Shown: one piece after another, positions 1-11,021 of the stretch
Position numbering within the stretch: position 1 is the first letter of the stretch
How the letters are laid out: the number at the start of each line of letters is the position of its first letter
Made by a program: the position numbers and the translations under genes
Notes under the pieces: model-generated
What the model saw: only the letters and a program-made list of their open reading frames with translations
What the model was told of the DNA's origin: nothing
Database searches by the model: none
Assembly (NCBI GenBank): GCA_028023455.1
Contig: JAQFVV010013082.1
Location: 64,001-128,000, forward strand
DNA: 64,000 bases
Reading direction: 5' to 3'
Source: Epiperipatus broadwayi
Lineage: Eukaryota; Onychophora; Udeonychophora; Euonychophora; Peripatidae

Positions 1-714
1 TGGCACTAGAGTTATGCCATATAATTTATTTCATGAGACATTGACCTTGATGAAGGATTTTTAGACATTCTGCAATATATTTTTTTTTTCAATAACTAAT
101 TGGGATAGAAGTAAAACTGTTGAACCTATTCCCTATTATTTAAGGTTATTAATGATTTTTTTGAAGTCTAAAAATACTTTTAAATATTAAAATATGACAT
201 TAACACATATATATCCAGAAATATTAAGCAAAAAAAACATAAGCATTACTTATAGTAAGATCCATATCTTTATAGTAAGATCAATGGTAACCATTTGAGT
301 TATAATGACACCAGTGACAATCCTCAATAATTTTTTTTTTCAATATAAATTTTATTGAATAGATATGTTTTAGCTGCAAGTAATACATATTTTTGTTAAA
401 AATATGGCATTACAATAATATAAATGAAAGATCTATACGAGAATGCTATACTGCAGATCGCATATGGAGGATCTATAAAACAGTGCCATAATGTAAATAG
501 TATATGTGATAGATATGATAATTTAATAATATAAATAGCATATAAAGGATCTGTAAGTCAATACAATACTGTAAGTACCAAATGGAAAAATGTATAAGAT
601 GATGCTATAATGTAACTAACCTATTTCACTTTATAAAATAAAATTCCATATGCAATTTGTGTTTTAATAATCATTAATTTAAAATGTTAGCTGATTTTTG
701 AATAAGTAAAAGTG
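1..714. other. AT-rich DNA with a degenerate short tandem repeat
   Basis: No coding region is supported. Between about 430 and 622 there are three or four degenerate copies of a phrase beginning GATCTATAA or GATCTGTAA and running through ATAATGTAA and ATAGCATAT, with irregular spacing. The rest is simple AT-rich sequence with poly-T and poly-A runs. Confidence 0.4.
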
Positions 715-1405
715 TCATAAAATCCTTTTGTATATTAAGATTTGCAGCAGAGAGCTAGATAGAAGGACTTTTAGATACCTACATATTAGCCTTCCTACTA
801 AGCTTGGCAGCCATTTTGTTTGACATACAGTTCGAAAGCTCTAAAAGTATTTTTTTTTCTCAATTTTATGAATAATCCTCATTTACCCTTCTTCAAAAAA
901 AAAGAGATAAAGTCCTTTCTTTTTATAAATTAATAAGTTGCATTGTTGTAAATTGTGTAATTTATTTTATTTTATATTAATAAGTTGACTTAGTATAAAA
1001 AAAAAAAAAAAAATAAGGTGGAAACATTATAATTAATTTTTGCAGACATTTTTCTTTTTTAAAAAAGTAATAATAAGAATAAAAAATACTCTTGCGTTGT
1101 TAGCCAAGAGGTATCACAGCCACCATGCAAGCAAGTAGTTGGTTGCAGACGGTTGTGGGTTCGCGTCCCGGCCGATGCTATGACATATGAAAAAGAAAAA
1201 AAAAAGAATAAAAAATCTACAAATACTAAATATGATGCACTTCCTGTCAGCCATTTTGTTTGGGATATTTATTGTAGACCATGAAACTGTATAAGTAAAA
1301 AAAAAAAAAGACTGCCAAGCTTGGAAGGAAGGATAATACATAGGTACCCACTTTTATTCCTTTTTATTTTGCAGAAATCCTGACAAAGATTTTAAGATTA
1401 GGGTA
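715..1405. mobile_element. Inverted-repeat element carrying a SINE insertion
   Basis: The stretch at 773-811 (ATACCTACATATTAGCC, then AAGCTTGGCAG) recurs as its reverse complement at about 1313-1350. Weaker similarity extends both arms outward to roughly 715 and 1405. The interior has no coding capacity and contains a complete SINE at 1088-1203. This fits a non-autonomous terminal-inverted-repeat (MITE-like) element that later received a SINE. No target-site duplication could be assigned to the outer element, so its exact ends are uncertain. Confidence 0.5.
1088..1203 (+). mobile_element. tRNA-derived SINE, family A, copy 1
   Basis: A Pol III A-box-like stretch (TAGCCAAGAGG) is followed about 50 bp later by a B-box (GGTTCGCGTCC). 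The body ends GATGCTATGACATATGA and then an A-rich tail. A perfect 13-bp target-site duplication (AAGAATAAAAAAT) lies at 1075-1087 and 1204-1216, which shows a retrotransposed copy rather than a native tRNA gene. Family members occur at 37062, 38502 and 39584 on the minus strand. The head resembles a tRNA, but the anticodon arm is too altered to assign an isotype. Confidence 0.85.
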
Positions 1406-1852
1406 TTATAAAAATGGGTTAAATTTGTTTATTTTAAAATTTAAATTTCTGTTTTTTTTTTAAATTAAAGCTTATATTAGTGTAAATGCATGGCCATAGA
1501 ATTTTTCTGAACTCAGATTATTGTGAAAGTTAAGAAGTTGCACTTATATTGAATTATCAAACAACAACAACATAATTTAAAGCTATCATTATACTTATTC
1601 TGAAGTTATCGAGTGTTTTAGTAGAAAACTTCTTTTTCTGAAAGTACATTTTTTATTGGTTATGTTAGTAAGAAAAAAGAATTATTAACTAATTTATTTT
1701 ATATTTGTGAAATTAGATTTCCTCCTCTCTCTCTCTATTCTTTTTTCTTAACTCTTATTTTAACTTATATTTTTGAAAAATATGTATATAAACAATAGTA
1801 ATAAACAACAATGTAGAATTTTTATAAATAAGAACAATAATAATATACTAAG

Positions 1853-2098
1853 GCTAAACTCTCTATACAGTAATGCCACTCAGTGCAAGCTAGAGTAATC
1901 AATGGATGCAAGAAGGTTTGCACATAAATCTTTATCTAATGCCTCCTCATTTAATATTCCCCAACTAGTTTCTAGCTTGTGGCTGTCATCAGTGATATTG
2001 GATGAATAGATACTAGAGAGGGATTTTATGCACCAATCTTCTTGTATCCATTGATTACTCTGGGATGCACTGAGTGGAACTACTGTGTGGAGAGTTTA
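1853..2098. mobile_element. Small inverted-repeat element with a hammerhead-like interior
   Basis: The left arm (about 1853-1915, starting TAAACTCTCTATACAGTAATG) is repeated in inverse at about 2035-2098, ending GTGTGGAGAGTTTA. The arms are roughly 65 bp with about 80% identity, and the ~120-bp interior is non-coding. A related sequence lies at 60935-61075, including the flank (AAGCATAAGAA, then GGTGATCATGTCAT), so the repeat unit continues past the right arm to about 2150. The interior minus strand contains a hammerhead-like motif, listed separately. Confidence 0.6.
1951..2002 (-). ncRNA. Hammerhead-ribozyme-like motif
   Basis: On the minus strand, CTGATGA (1986-1992) is followed 13 nt later by GAAAC (1968-1972). 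The next bases form the palindrome ACTAGT (1964-1969), which fits the short stem III of dimer-type hammerheads. Stem II can form AGC/GCT with a CACAA loop. Stem I is imperfect: a distal AATAT/ATATT helix is possible but core-proximal pairing is poor. Spacing and core bases match the hammerhead consensus; activity is doubtful. Confidence 0.4.
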
Positions 2099-2640
2099 GT
2101 CTCTGTGTAAACAGCTTGTGTAAGCATAAGAATGGTGATCATGTCATATTTAACGGTTTAATAAACAATAATAATTGTATACCTATTTTTGTTTAGTAAG
2201 TATATATGTCAAATATATTAATAATTTATTAAATCGTTAAAGCGACTTGAGAATTTTTTTTTCTTAATTATCGTTTTATATATTAATTATACGTATTTCA
2301 AAACAACATTATTAAAAAAAAATATTTGCAATTAACATATTGTTACCAAACCTTTTAAGTTAATAAAATGAATAGCCTTTGGTTAAAATATATTTCTGAA
2401 GCCCTAACGAAGCTAATATATTTTACGTTTTTATTTGTACAATACTGTTCTCCGTGTAGTATAGCTTGCGAGATTATATTATTAACTCATTATTATATAA
2501 AATATTTTCTAAAGACATTTATTTAACACAGAAAACTTAGCACACTAATTACTATTTTCAAAGTCATCACAACACATTCAGATAATTAGAATATAATTAA
2601 ATATATAAATGAATGTTTAAAAAGTACAAGTTTATGTGTT

Positions 2641-2965
2641 TGTTTGAAATTTTGTGATGATGGAGTTTTACTTGTAATTATCATCATCATCATCATTATC
2701 GATCCACTGCAGGATGAAGATTTATCCAAGTTCAATCCATCTTCTCCGATATCAACCTCTCTTCTCCACATCCATACTTTCTTATTTCATCCATCCATCT
2801 CACATGCAGTCTCTTTCTGGGTCTTTTACAATCTCTTAAAATTCAGTTTAAGATTTCAATTGTAATTATACTTGGATTATTTTCATCATCTAGAATTAAT
2901 TGTTAAATGGTCTTTAGAAAAATCTAAACTTTATTTAAACATTTCATATACATTCAACTCTTAGT
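2641..2965. repeat. Dispersed repeat C, copy 1, split by an RTE insertion
   Basis: Sequence at 2651-2681 (TGATGATGGAGTTTTACTTG) and 2870-2965 (CTTGGATTATTTTCATCATC, then TCTTTAGAAAAATCTAAAC) is continuous with the uninterrupted copy at 13845-13975 once the RTE fragment at 2682-2859 is removed. A related copy forms the hairpin at 5930-6055. It has no coding capacity. Confidence 0.65.
2682..2859 (-). mobile_element. RTE-type LINE 3' end, 5'-truncated, with TSD
   Basis: The minus strand carries the 3' end of an RTE-like retrotransposon finishing in an ATG/TGA trinucleotide tail (ATCATCATC on the plus strand). It matches the starts of the copies at 14562, 21708, 33764 and 59573, with shared phrases such as GATGAAGATTTATCCAAGTT and CATCCATCTCACATG. 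A perfect 10-bp duplication, TTGTAATTAT, lies at 2672-2681 and 2860-2869. Only about 178 bp remain, so no RT motif is present. Confidence 0.85.
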
Positions 2966-3029
2966 ATTTCACACAGATTATTATATAACTTAACGTTTTA
3001 ATTTGTATTATTCTCCTCTCTTTTTCATA

Positions 3030-3250
3030 AGTTGTTGATCTAACCAGTGATAGAAAAATTAAATATGAATTTAACTGGTTGGAGAATCACCTAAAAATCA
3101 AATACTCTCAAATCTAAAGATCCCAGGTTCGAATCTCATGTTAAATATCGCTGATCAGTTTATCAACATCTGAAAAAGAGAGATAATAATGTTACTCAAA
3201 ATATTAGTGATATACTAACATGTGTGCTTACTAACAACTGAAGGTATTTG
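3030..3250 (+). mobile_element. tRNA-derived SINE, family B, copy 1 (decayed)
   Basis: An A-box-like AACTGGTTGGAGAATCACC at about 3071 is followed by a B-box-like GGTTCGAATCTC at 3127. The segment between them (AATACTC, then AATCTAAAG) is shared with the copies at 14040 (minus) and 14195 (plus). No target-site duplication was identified, so the ends are approximate. Confidence 0.5.
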
Positions 3251-4236
3251 TAAAGTTTAAATAAGGTTTAATTTTTTTTTGAAGATATTTAACAATTAAT
3301 TATAGATGATAGAAATATTCCTACAAATAATTACAATTTTAAAAACGTGTATATTTGAAATTTGTTTGCAACAAAAATCATTAATATTCTTTACTTCTGT
3401 GTGGTTTGATGTTATAGTAAATGATTTTCTGGGATTTGAAGTCCAAAGATTGTACTCATATCTTTTATGTCCAGCATTCCAACTTCTTATAAACTCCAAA
3501 GAAATAAAATAATTTCATGATTTAATTATTTTATTAATTTTCTTTCAACTTTAGAAGCAAGACTTAAAACAAAATAAGTTTTTTAGTACAATACCTCGAA
3601 ATGAATTGATAAATGGTATCAATATAGGATAGGTTGACAATAAATTTTCTTTTAAAAAATGTAATTAATGAATAAATTGATTTCTAGGAATAAACTATTA
3701 ATTTCACTCTTCTTTAATTTAATGTGTTGATATATATATATACTATACATTTTTAATTTTATTAAAATTAATATTGTCATTAAAAATGATATTTTAATTT
3801 ATTTTTTTTTGCTTAGTAAAAAAATAAACTATTTTTTCTTTTAATTTGTTTCATAAACGTTTATTTCACATAATCTTTCTGGGGGAGGGGGGAATTGATA
3901 TTAAAAATAACACTTTTCTTGTAATATTATAATTTTAATAATATGTTTGCATACATATAGAATATTAAAACTGAAATTTTGATAATATACTTAGCATTTA
4001 TGCATCTATTTATATTGGAATGGTCCTGCCATTTGGTAAAGGAGATCATCAAAATAATTTAGCACAAATTATAATAATCATATAGATATGAAAAGTTAAT
4101 GCTTAATAATTCTTCTTATAAGAGAAGCATAGTTATAGAGTTAAAATTAAATATGATTATAAACGGTAATATAAAATATGTATATTAATATGTATATAAA
4201 ATAATGGTTATAATTATATGTTTAAATGTTGTTCCT
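3251..4236. other. AT-rich DNA, nothing recognised
   Basis: Simple AT-rich sequence with a short TA run near 3732. The ORFs at 3296-3512 overlap on opposite strands, have no recognisable domain and look like chance readings. Confidence 0.4.
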
Positions 4237-4268
4237 CTGATGAAGACTGCAGGACAGTTGAAACTGTA
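4237..4268 (+). ncRNA. Hammerhead-like core motif, degenerate
   Basis: CTGATGA (4237-4243) is followed by GACTG, CAGGA, CAGTT (a 5-bp stem II with one G-U pair) and GAAAC (4260-4264), then TGTAAG. This is the same phrase as in both arms of the inverted repeat at 6337-6775 and in the minus strand at 48519-48550. Stem I shows only CT/AG next to the core. It is a relic of a hammerhead-bearing element rather than a confident ribozyme. Confidence 0.4.
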
Positions 4269-4299
4269 AGCAAAATAAAAAAAGTATATAAAAAAAGAT

Positions 4300-5929
4300 T
4301 GCATTAAAGTGTATAAGAGGAGGTGATACAATTTTTTTAATATATATTATTTAAAATAATCTTTGAGATTTTATATTCAAAATCAAAATAACAAAAATGA
4401 AACAAGGTAGGAGTAAACATATAATTTAATTTAATTATAAATCCTACTTATGGTCAGACATAGCTATAGTAATGAACATATTATAAACTGTGTTAACTTT
4501 CCAGACCATTAATCACTCTAAATGACTGAAGGGAAATTAGCTCCTATATGGATTACAAATTTATTTTAGGTTAAAACCAGAGTATCATCTCAAATTGGGA
4601 ATTCCATAGAAGGATGTTTTACACCATCAGTATTATTAAAAACACTATGCAATTAATGCAGCAGAATATGAACTCTTATCTTGCTTGCTATTATAAATGT
4701 AATTTATAAGTTAAATGGTAGAACTTGTGAAAAGAGAAACGGAAGATCAGATTAATACCTAACAAAACATCATTACATTAAATTATAAAGTAATATGCAT
4801 TTAAACATTATCATTCTTCAAGTAATCACCCTTTTAAGCATTAAAGTTTTAACAATGTTTTCAATTTAAAATCCCTTTTATGTTAAGCTTAACATTTTTT
4901 TTTGTTTGCTTTTCAATGTGGAGTCTATTTCAACATTGAAGATGTTGTACACCATCTTTGAAAATGTAAAAACAATAATTATTTTTAATCCCTTTAACTG
5001 CTTCAAGTTTTAATTTATTCAGATAATATTTCCTTAAATCATATTTCTTACCTCAAAACAAATATTCTGTAAGAAAGGACTGTCAGTTGAAAATCACGTT
5101 GCAAAGATAAATTTTTACTATAGATTTAGCAGAACTTAAAAATGGCAGTTCAAGTTTGACCACATATTCAGCTGAATAGAAATAGTTAATTCAAGCTACA
5201 TTGATCCAGGGTAACTGCCATGAACCACAATATCTATTTTATAATATTTATCTTTGTTCATAACTTGGCTGCTAATAAAAATAAAGGCAATAATTACAAT
5301 TGTAAAACAAAAAAAACAGACTGGAAATGCTAATAAGAATTCTAGCTTTCAGTAAAAAATTTAAGATCATATTTTATTTAAACCAACATTGATTAAAAAA
5401 TAAATAAATAATACTCTATTATTTTTCTAATCATATTCTTTCTTAAAGTACATCTTTACCCACCTTAGCGATGCCGATTGGTTCTTCAAAACTCATCGTT
5501 AAGCAAGAATATCATAAAAAGAATACATATTTATAATGGGGGGTCTATGGGAAAAAAAATGATCAGTTCCTAAAGCTAAAAAATTACACTAACTTAGAAA
5601 TAAAGTAAATCTTAAAAAAATATTCATGTGTTTGAAGTGTTAGTATTCAGTCATTTGTAGTTAAAATCTGCAAAGCGCACGTGCAACAGCTTAATGCTGT
5701 TTAAATATTACAGTTTATAAACATCGCGCTATATAAAATAATTGATTTATTAACACTTATTATAAATGCAATCTCTTTTTCTTTTTAATTTTTTTTCTAA
5801 TTCAACATTGGCATTTTAAAATGTTGTTTTTCTTTTGATTTGAAACCATGTGGGTATAAACAACATTTTTAACAAAGTTACAAAATTAATAACTATTTTT
5901 ACATAATACTGTACCATATCTATATATTG
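4300..5929. other. AT-rich DNA, nothing recognised
   Basis: No ORF, RNA gene or clear repeat is supported. A single E-box-type CACGTG occurs in a slightly GC-richer patch at about 5678-5690. It has no other promoter context and is not called as a regulatory site. Confidence 0.35.
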
Positions 5930-6055
5930 GATTATTTTATCATCTAATATAAGGGTTGAATGTCTTTAGAAAAATTAAACTTTATTTAAATAATCCAAGT
6001 ACTGTATATTTTATTTAAATAAAGTTTAATTTTTCTAAAGACATTCAACACTTAT
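5930..6055. repeat. Hairpin formed by inverted copies of repeat C
   Basis: The segment GTTGAATGTCTTTAGAAAAA with its AT-rich continuation (5967-6000) is repeated inverted at about 6012-6050, giving arms near 38 bp around a ~12-bp loop. The left flank (GGATTATTTTATCATCTAA) matches repeat C at 2870 and 13880. Confidence 0.65.
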
Positions 6056-6400
6056 ATGTACAGCATAAAGTATTATAGATTCATTAATTATATATATTTA
6101 AATTTATGCATTCTAAATTAAAAAAAAAAACCCGATCGTCACAGTGAATAATCGATTGTAAATCAAAGTAGTGGGAACAAATTGATGATGATCGCTATTG
6201 TGAAATACCGCTAAGTAGTCAATTGCTAAGTGAGGTTTAGATGTAATTTTATTAATTATAACAAAAATATTTATTGAAGTATTAAAATTTCCTCCCACTT
6301 CTTCTTATTTGCATTGCTGAATTATATATAATATAATACACCATATACACCTTAACTGGCACTCTACAATGCAGTTTAATATATGATTTATTTTATTTCC

Positions 6401-6433
6401 TTACAGTTTCAACTGTCCAGCAGTCATCATCAG
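6401..6433 (-). ncRNA. Hammerhead-like core motif (left arm)
   Basis: On the minus strand CTGATGA (6427-6433) leads into GACTG/CAGTT stem II and GAAAC, then TGTAAGG. Stem III would be AC/GT around one base. Stem I pairing is weak beyond two base pairs. Confidence 0.4.
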
Positions 6434-6674
6434 AGCTTTTAAAACTCTGTACTCTTAATTTCATGAACATTCTCCACCTATGATTTAAAATCTTTGAAGT
6501 TTCACTACCCTCTAGTCCTTTAATGTAGTCCAAATTTTTTTAATACTATCTATGTTCTCTATATTTATATCCTTGTATATATCCAAAAAGGACTAGAGGG
6601 TAGTGAAACTTCAAAGATTTTAAATGATAGGTGGAGAATGAACATGAAATTAAGAGTACAGAGTTTTAAAAGCT

Positions 6675-6706
6675 CTGATGATGACTGCTGGACAGTTGAA
6701 ACTGTA
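6675..6706 (+). ncRNA. Hammerhead-like core motif (right arm)
   Basis: CTGATGA (6675-6681), stem II GACTG/CAGTT with a CTGGA loop, and GAAAC (6698-6702). It is the mirror copy of the motif at 6401-6433 and has the same weak stem I. Confidence 0.4.
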
Positions 6707-6775
6707 AGGAAATAAAATAAATCATATGTTAAACTGCATTGTAGAGTGTCATTTAAGGTGTATATGGTGTATTAA

Positions 6776-8694
6776 AAATATTCATTCCAATATAAAAATT
6801 CCTTTTATAAATTTGACATTTAATAAAACAAAATTAAATCTTTTGTTAAATCACATGTTATTTCAAACTTTGAATAATTGATCTTTGAACCTTGAACTTT
6901 AATCTTAAAGATGATGCAAGTAAATTTAAATTTGTAAACAAAAAGAATCCCCCCCCCCTTTACTATTGCTTTTATTAATATTGTTACCCAATGAAAACCA
7001 GCACTTAACTACTCTTGTAGTCAATTAGGTATCTTTCTTGGTAACTGATAAATATATATATATATATATTGTACCACAAAAGAATATATGGGTTAAAATC
7101 ACAAATATATAGCAGTACATGTTTCATAATTTTTTTAAAAAAAATATATAATTAGTTTTAAGATTTTTAAAATGAAATTTTGCAAAAGCAAAAAATTGTA
7201 TCATATTTTTCTATAAGAATAAAACTTCTTAGCAAGAGGGGGAAGAAATCTAAAATAGAAATTATTTAAAAACTTTTTTAAAAATGAAAACTCTCTTTGT
7301 TTTATAAAGCAAAAAATAAGTTAGAGGAATATAATGTGCAAAATAAATCTTCGGTGAAATCTATAATAAAATAGTTTAAAATTCATTCTCTCCTTTTAAA
7401 ATAGTTAAATAAAATGACTAAAAATAAACAAATGTAAAATAAAATTTGTTATAAAAAAACTTTTATGAAAATATCTCATCAGCTTTGGAAAACAATTAAG
7501 TGCAAGAGTCCTGGATGATAAAATATTAGATTAATCTGAAGAAAGGATTATGATAACCAGAAATGTAAAATTAGTTAAAAAGACAGTTTCAAGTTATGAT
7601 CAAAAATTAAAATAATGATAACAAATTTAAACAATAGGAGAGAAAAAAGTATATAAAGCCACTCTCTCTATTGTTATTCATTCGGGTTTATGATATACAG
7701 TTCACATTGCTATTAGTCCAGAACTCAAGTTCTTTCTAAAGAATGCAGAATATTTGGATATTGTTAATGCAGTAGTAAGCAATCATTACTGCTGTGGTCA
7801 ACATTCATGGAGATGTCACATAAGCTATAGAAGTGTCCAACAGGCTTCATGCCCCAAATCCTCACCGATCAACTATCTCATCTGCATCAGTACCTGGAAA
7901 CAATGCTGAGATTGTAAAGTAGAAGCTTCCACATACTTTCTCTCTTCTTATTATTCAACATAAACCTAGAAGGAAAGCCATGCAGCCATAGATAGAGGAA
8001 AAAAAGGCCAACCAATTGGAAAATAAAACAAATGAAAACATAGGTAAATATACTTTTAAATATATTCTGATCACAGTATAGACTCTTTATTTTAAATAAA
8101 TGATCTTTAATTAACAAACTATTATAACTATCACCTAAAGTCATTTATATTTTTTTATGTCAAATCTTTTATTGTTATATTATATTAAATATATGTGTGC
8201 ATAAATAATTAAATATTAATGTTTGCTTTAATTGTTATTTTGTCTATTTTCTTATTCTCTCTTGTCATTACATCACCAGTAATTTAATGTAAAGTTATTT
8301 TATGTGTTAAGTAAACATGCTGGATCCTGAGACAGAGTGTGAGCTAGTTATGGGATATTTCAAGCACTGGATGATATGCCTGTTACCTGAAGCATGCTGT
8401 TTATATAACTTATGATTGACTGGTGCCGGAGGTTGATCCTCAAAACAAATAAAATGCTTTGGAATGCAGCAGTTTGAATCTAGCAGTCAAAGCAGGTCAT
8501 GGTCTGGAATGATCTTATTATGCTTTGCATAGCTCGATCTGACTGTGGGTATCATTAATAGTTTATGCTATTAATGGTATTCCCCCCTCTGCTTGGAAAT
8601 CCAATCCATTCACATAATATTAAAAATATAAATTTTAAATTATTATAAAAGGGAATTAAACCCAATTAAATGATATTTTTAAATGGAGCTGGTT

Positions 8695-8696
<2 letters not shown>
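6776..8696. other. AT-rich DNA, mostly unassigned
   Basis: No gene is supported. A TA run lies at about 7052-7070. The stretch 8310-8590 is less AT-rich and contains a 13-bp-arm hairpin (TATCATTAATAG and its complement, about 8549-8580). It may be part of an unrecognised repeat. Confidence 0.35.
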
Positions 8697-8728
<32 letters not shown>

Positions 8729-8755
8729 ATATTCAGTTATATATATATATATATA

Positions 8756-9030
8756 TAATTATATAACTGAATATTTGTAAATACAGTAACTAAATAATTA
8801 AAAATTTTTATCCACTTAGGAGTGCTTTTGATTATCCCAGTAATCTGTGTCAACTAAATCTTTGAAATGCTAACTTTCCCACAATTCTGTGATCATGGAA
8901 TTGTGGGAAAGTTAGCATTTCAAAGCTTTAGTTGACACAGATTACTGGGATAATTAAAAGTGCTCCTAAGTGGATAAATTTTTTTATATATTTAGTTACT
9001 GTATTTACAAATATTCAGTTATATAATTAT
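8756..9030. mobile_element. Near-perfect palindrome (fold-back element)
   Basis: Arms 8756-8887 and 8898-9030 are reverse complements with a few mismatches and short indels, around a 10-bp centre (TGTGATCATG). The sequence at the centre edge is CTTTCCCACAATTC. TA microsatellites border the left end (about 8697-8727 and 8739-8757). It is non-coding. The tiny loop suggests a fold-back MITE or template-switch product. Confidence 0.75.
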
Positions 9031-9990
9031 GTATATTGCTTTAAAAATAAAGACATCAAATCATAGTATTATATATATATATATATATTGTGAAGGTAGC
9101 TTCAAAATAGCTACCACAAAAAACATTAGCCATCTGAAATGATAGGTTTTTTTTATTCAATTAGCATCTAAAGATTAAATAAAAATAAGTTTTTGCTACA
9201 ACACTTTTGGAGAAAATAAATGTTTTAATATTTTTATCGGTATAATAATTACATATTAAGTACTGGGAATGATGGTAAATTTACAGTAAGAAACACACAT
9301 ATATATTAGTAATAAAATTTTATTACTAAGAATATATCAATCTTGATAAAAAAGAAATCATATTAATTTATATATATATATTGATCATTGTATTGTGTTA
9401 ATTAAACTGACAATGACTTAAATAAAAACAATAATTATAGCAATAGAAAAAAAATCAATATCTGAATATAAGAGAGATAATAATATAATATTGTAAATTT
9501 ATTTTATAATTTGTTTTATTTTATTTTTAAAATGAATTGATATAAAAAATATTTTAAAAGATGCAACGCTGAAACACTGGTTTAAACAATAGGAAAAACG
9601 CTGGTATAAAAAGGAAACAATTAAAAATCTATTCTTGTTCTGTGTTTGATCTTAAAAGTCAAGTTTTATTAGAACTATTATCTTAATATTTTTTCTGAAA
9701 AATGGACATTTTTTTAAAGGAGCATCTCAACAAATATCAATGTTTTCCTAGTTAATTCACCATTCAGAAAAGGAGTAAAGAAAGTGAATTAGAACATTCT
9801 TATTTTAATTTATTAAGCAGATAATTTAAAATAATTTATCAATTTAAATTTAAAAAAAAAGAAAGTATTATGATTTTTGTTTAAAAGAAACTAAAAAAAA
9901 GAAATCAGAACAGTTGATATAATTTAAAGTTTTTATAGCTAATATTACAAGCAATAGATAGCTGTACTCTATAAATATATTCTTATTAAA
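9031..9990. other. AT-rich DNA, nothing recognised
   Basis: Short TA runs occur near 9070 and 9368. No ORF, RNA gene or repeat family was recognised. Confidence 0.35.
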
Positions 9991-9997
9991 TGGAAAC

Positions 9998-10046
<49 letters not shown>
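9998..10046. repeat. Compound CA/TA microsatellite
   Basis: A run of CA dinucleotides passes directly into TA dinucleotides. It produces a spurious repetitive minus-strand ORF. Confidence 0.9.
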
Positions 10047-10051
<5 letters not shown>

Positions 10052-10930
10052 CATGAGACACATTGGCTAGAAGGCTTAATTGTCATTGGGGTGAAGCATT
10101 TTTTTATCCACTATGGCTATATGAGTATTAATATTTGATTGTCTACAATTTAAGTGCCTGAGAAGTTGGATCTACACAAGATGAAAATCTGCATGAGGAG
10201 TAACATAAAACTACCTACTGTCAACTTAAATAAATTCAGGATGTGTTATATAAAATTAATCAGGAGTTCTTCAACTTCTCAAATAAAAAATGCATAAACC
10301 ATAAGAACTTTGTGGAAAGAGGACTCTGAAAAATAATTATGCTTTAACATATCAATTCATAAACAATTGTAAAATTATGTTTTATTTTCTGTTGTACAAA
10401 TCTGTATTTTTATTTTTATTTATTATCTCATCTTATATTTGGGGAAGTGCTATTTCTAATTCAACAGGGAACAGTTCAACATAAGAAAATATCAAGAGAG
10501 TAGGGAGGGGGAAGTTTGGAAAGTCTATTTTCTTTTTGTTTTTAATAAAATCTAGGTGATTTATTTTTTACCAAGAGATTTGGTTCTCAACTATGCAGAT
10601 AAAATTAAGTACTCCAAGAGAATACTTAAATGGTAATAGTTTTTTTTAAAGCCAGTGATATAAACCATGTTATAACATGACATGACTTATTTATAGATTA
10701 TAGTATATATGTTACTAATAGTATTCTTAAGATATAATGAAAAAATGATTAACACTTTTAAAATACTATTCTTTATAATTTTCTTTTCTATCATATTCCA
10801 TGTTGTTTTATTATTATACTTTTTCCACACTAGATACTACATACTATATCTGAGGTTGCCTTTAAATTTTCATTGAGTTAGCAATCTTACTTTTAATTAA
10901 TAATTTTGTTTTATTATCTTGGATATATAG

Positions 10931-11021
10931 ATGTCTATATTATGGGTGTCTATCATGGGAAGTAAGGGTGATTAGTTTTAAATTGTTTAAGTAAAGAAAT
11001 GATAGATACTCATCATAGACA
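10931..11021. repeat. Short inverted repeat
   Basis: Arms of about 24 bp (GTCTATATTATGGGTG and its complement) flank a ~45-bp spacer. The surrounding 10047-10930 and 11022-11780 are AT-rich without supported features, except a weak B-box-like phrase near 11595. Confidence 0.5.

Larger units (their letters stand above)
6337..6775. mobile_element. Fold-back element with a hammerhead-like motif in each arm
   Basis: Two arms of about 190 bp (6337-6530 and 6585-6775) are reverse complements at high identity, separated by a ~55-bp spacer. The outer ends read AATACACCATATACACC and its complement. Each arm holds CTGATGA, a 5-bp stem II and GAAAC: 6401-6433 on the minus strand and 6675-6706 on the plus strand. 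There is no coding capacity. This could be a head-to-head pair of one short retroelement copy, as is common for Penelope-like insertions, or a fold-back MITE. Confidence 0.65.

Noticed and set aside
1088-1203. Functional tRNA gene
   Set aside because: A and B boxes are present, but the acceptor and anticodon stems do not pair and target duplications mark it as a SINE. The same applies to the other family members.
5670-5700. E-box regulatory site
   Set aside because: A single CACGTG without other support is expected by chance in 64 kb.
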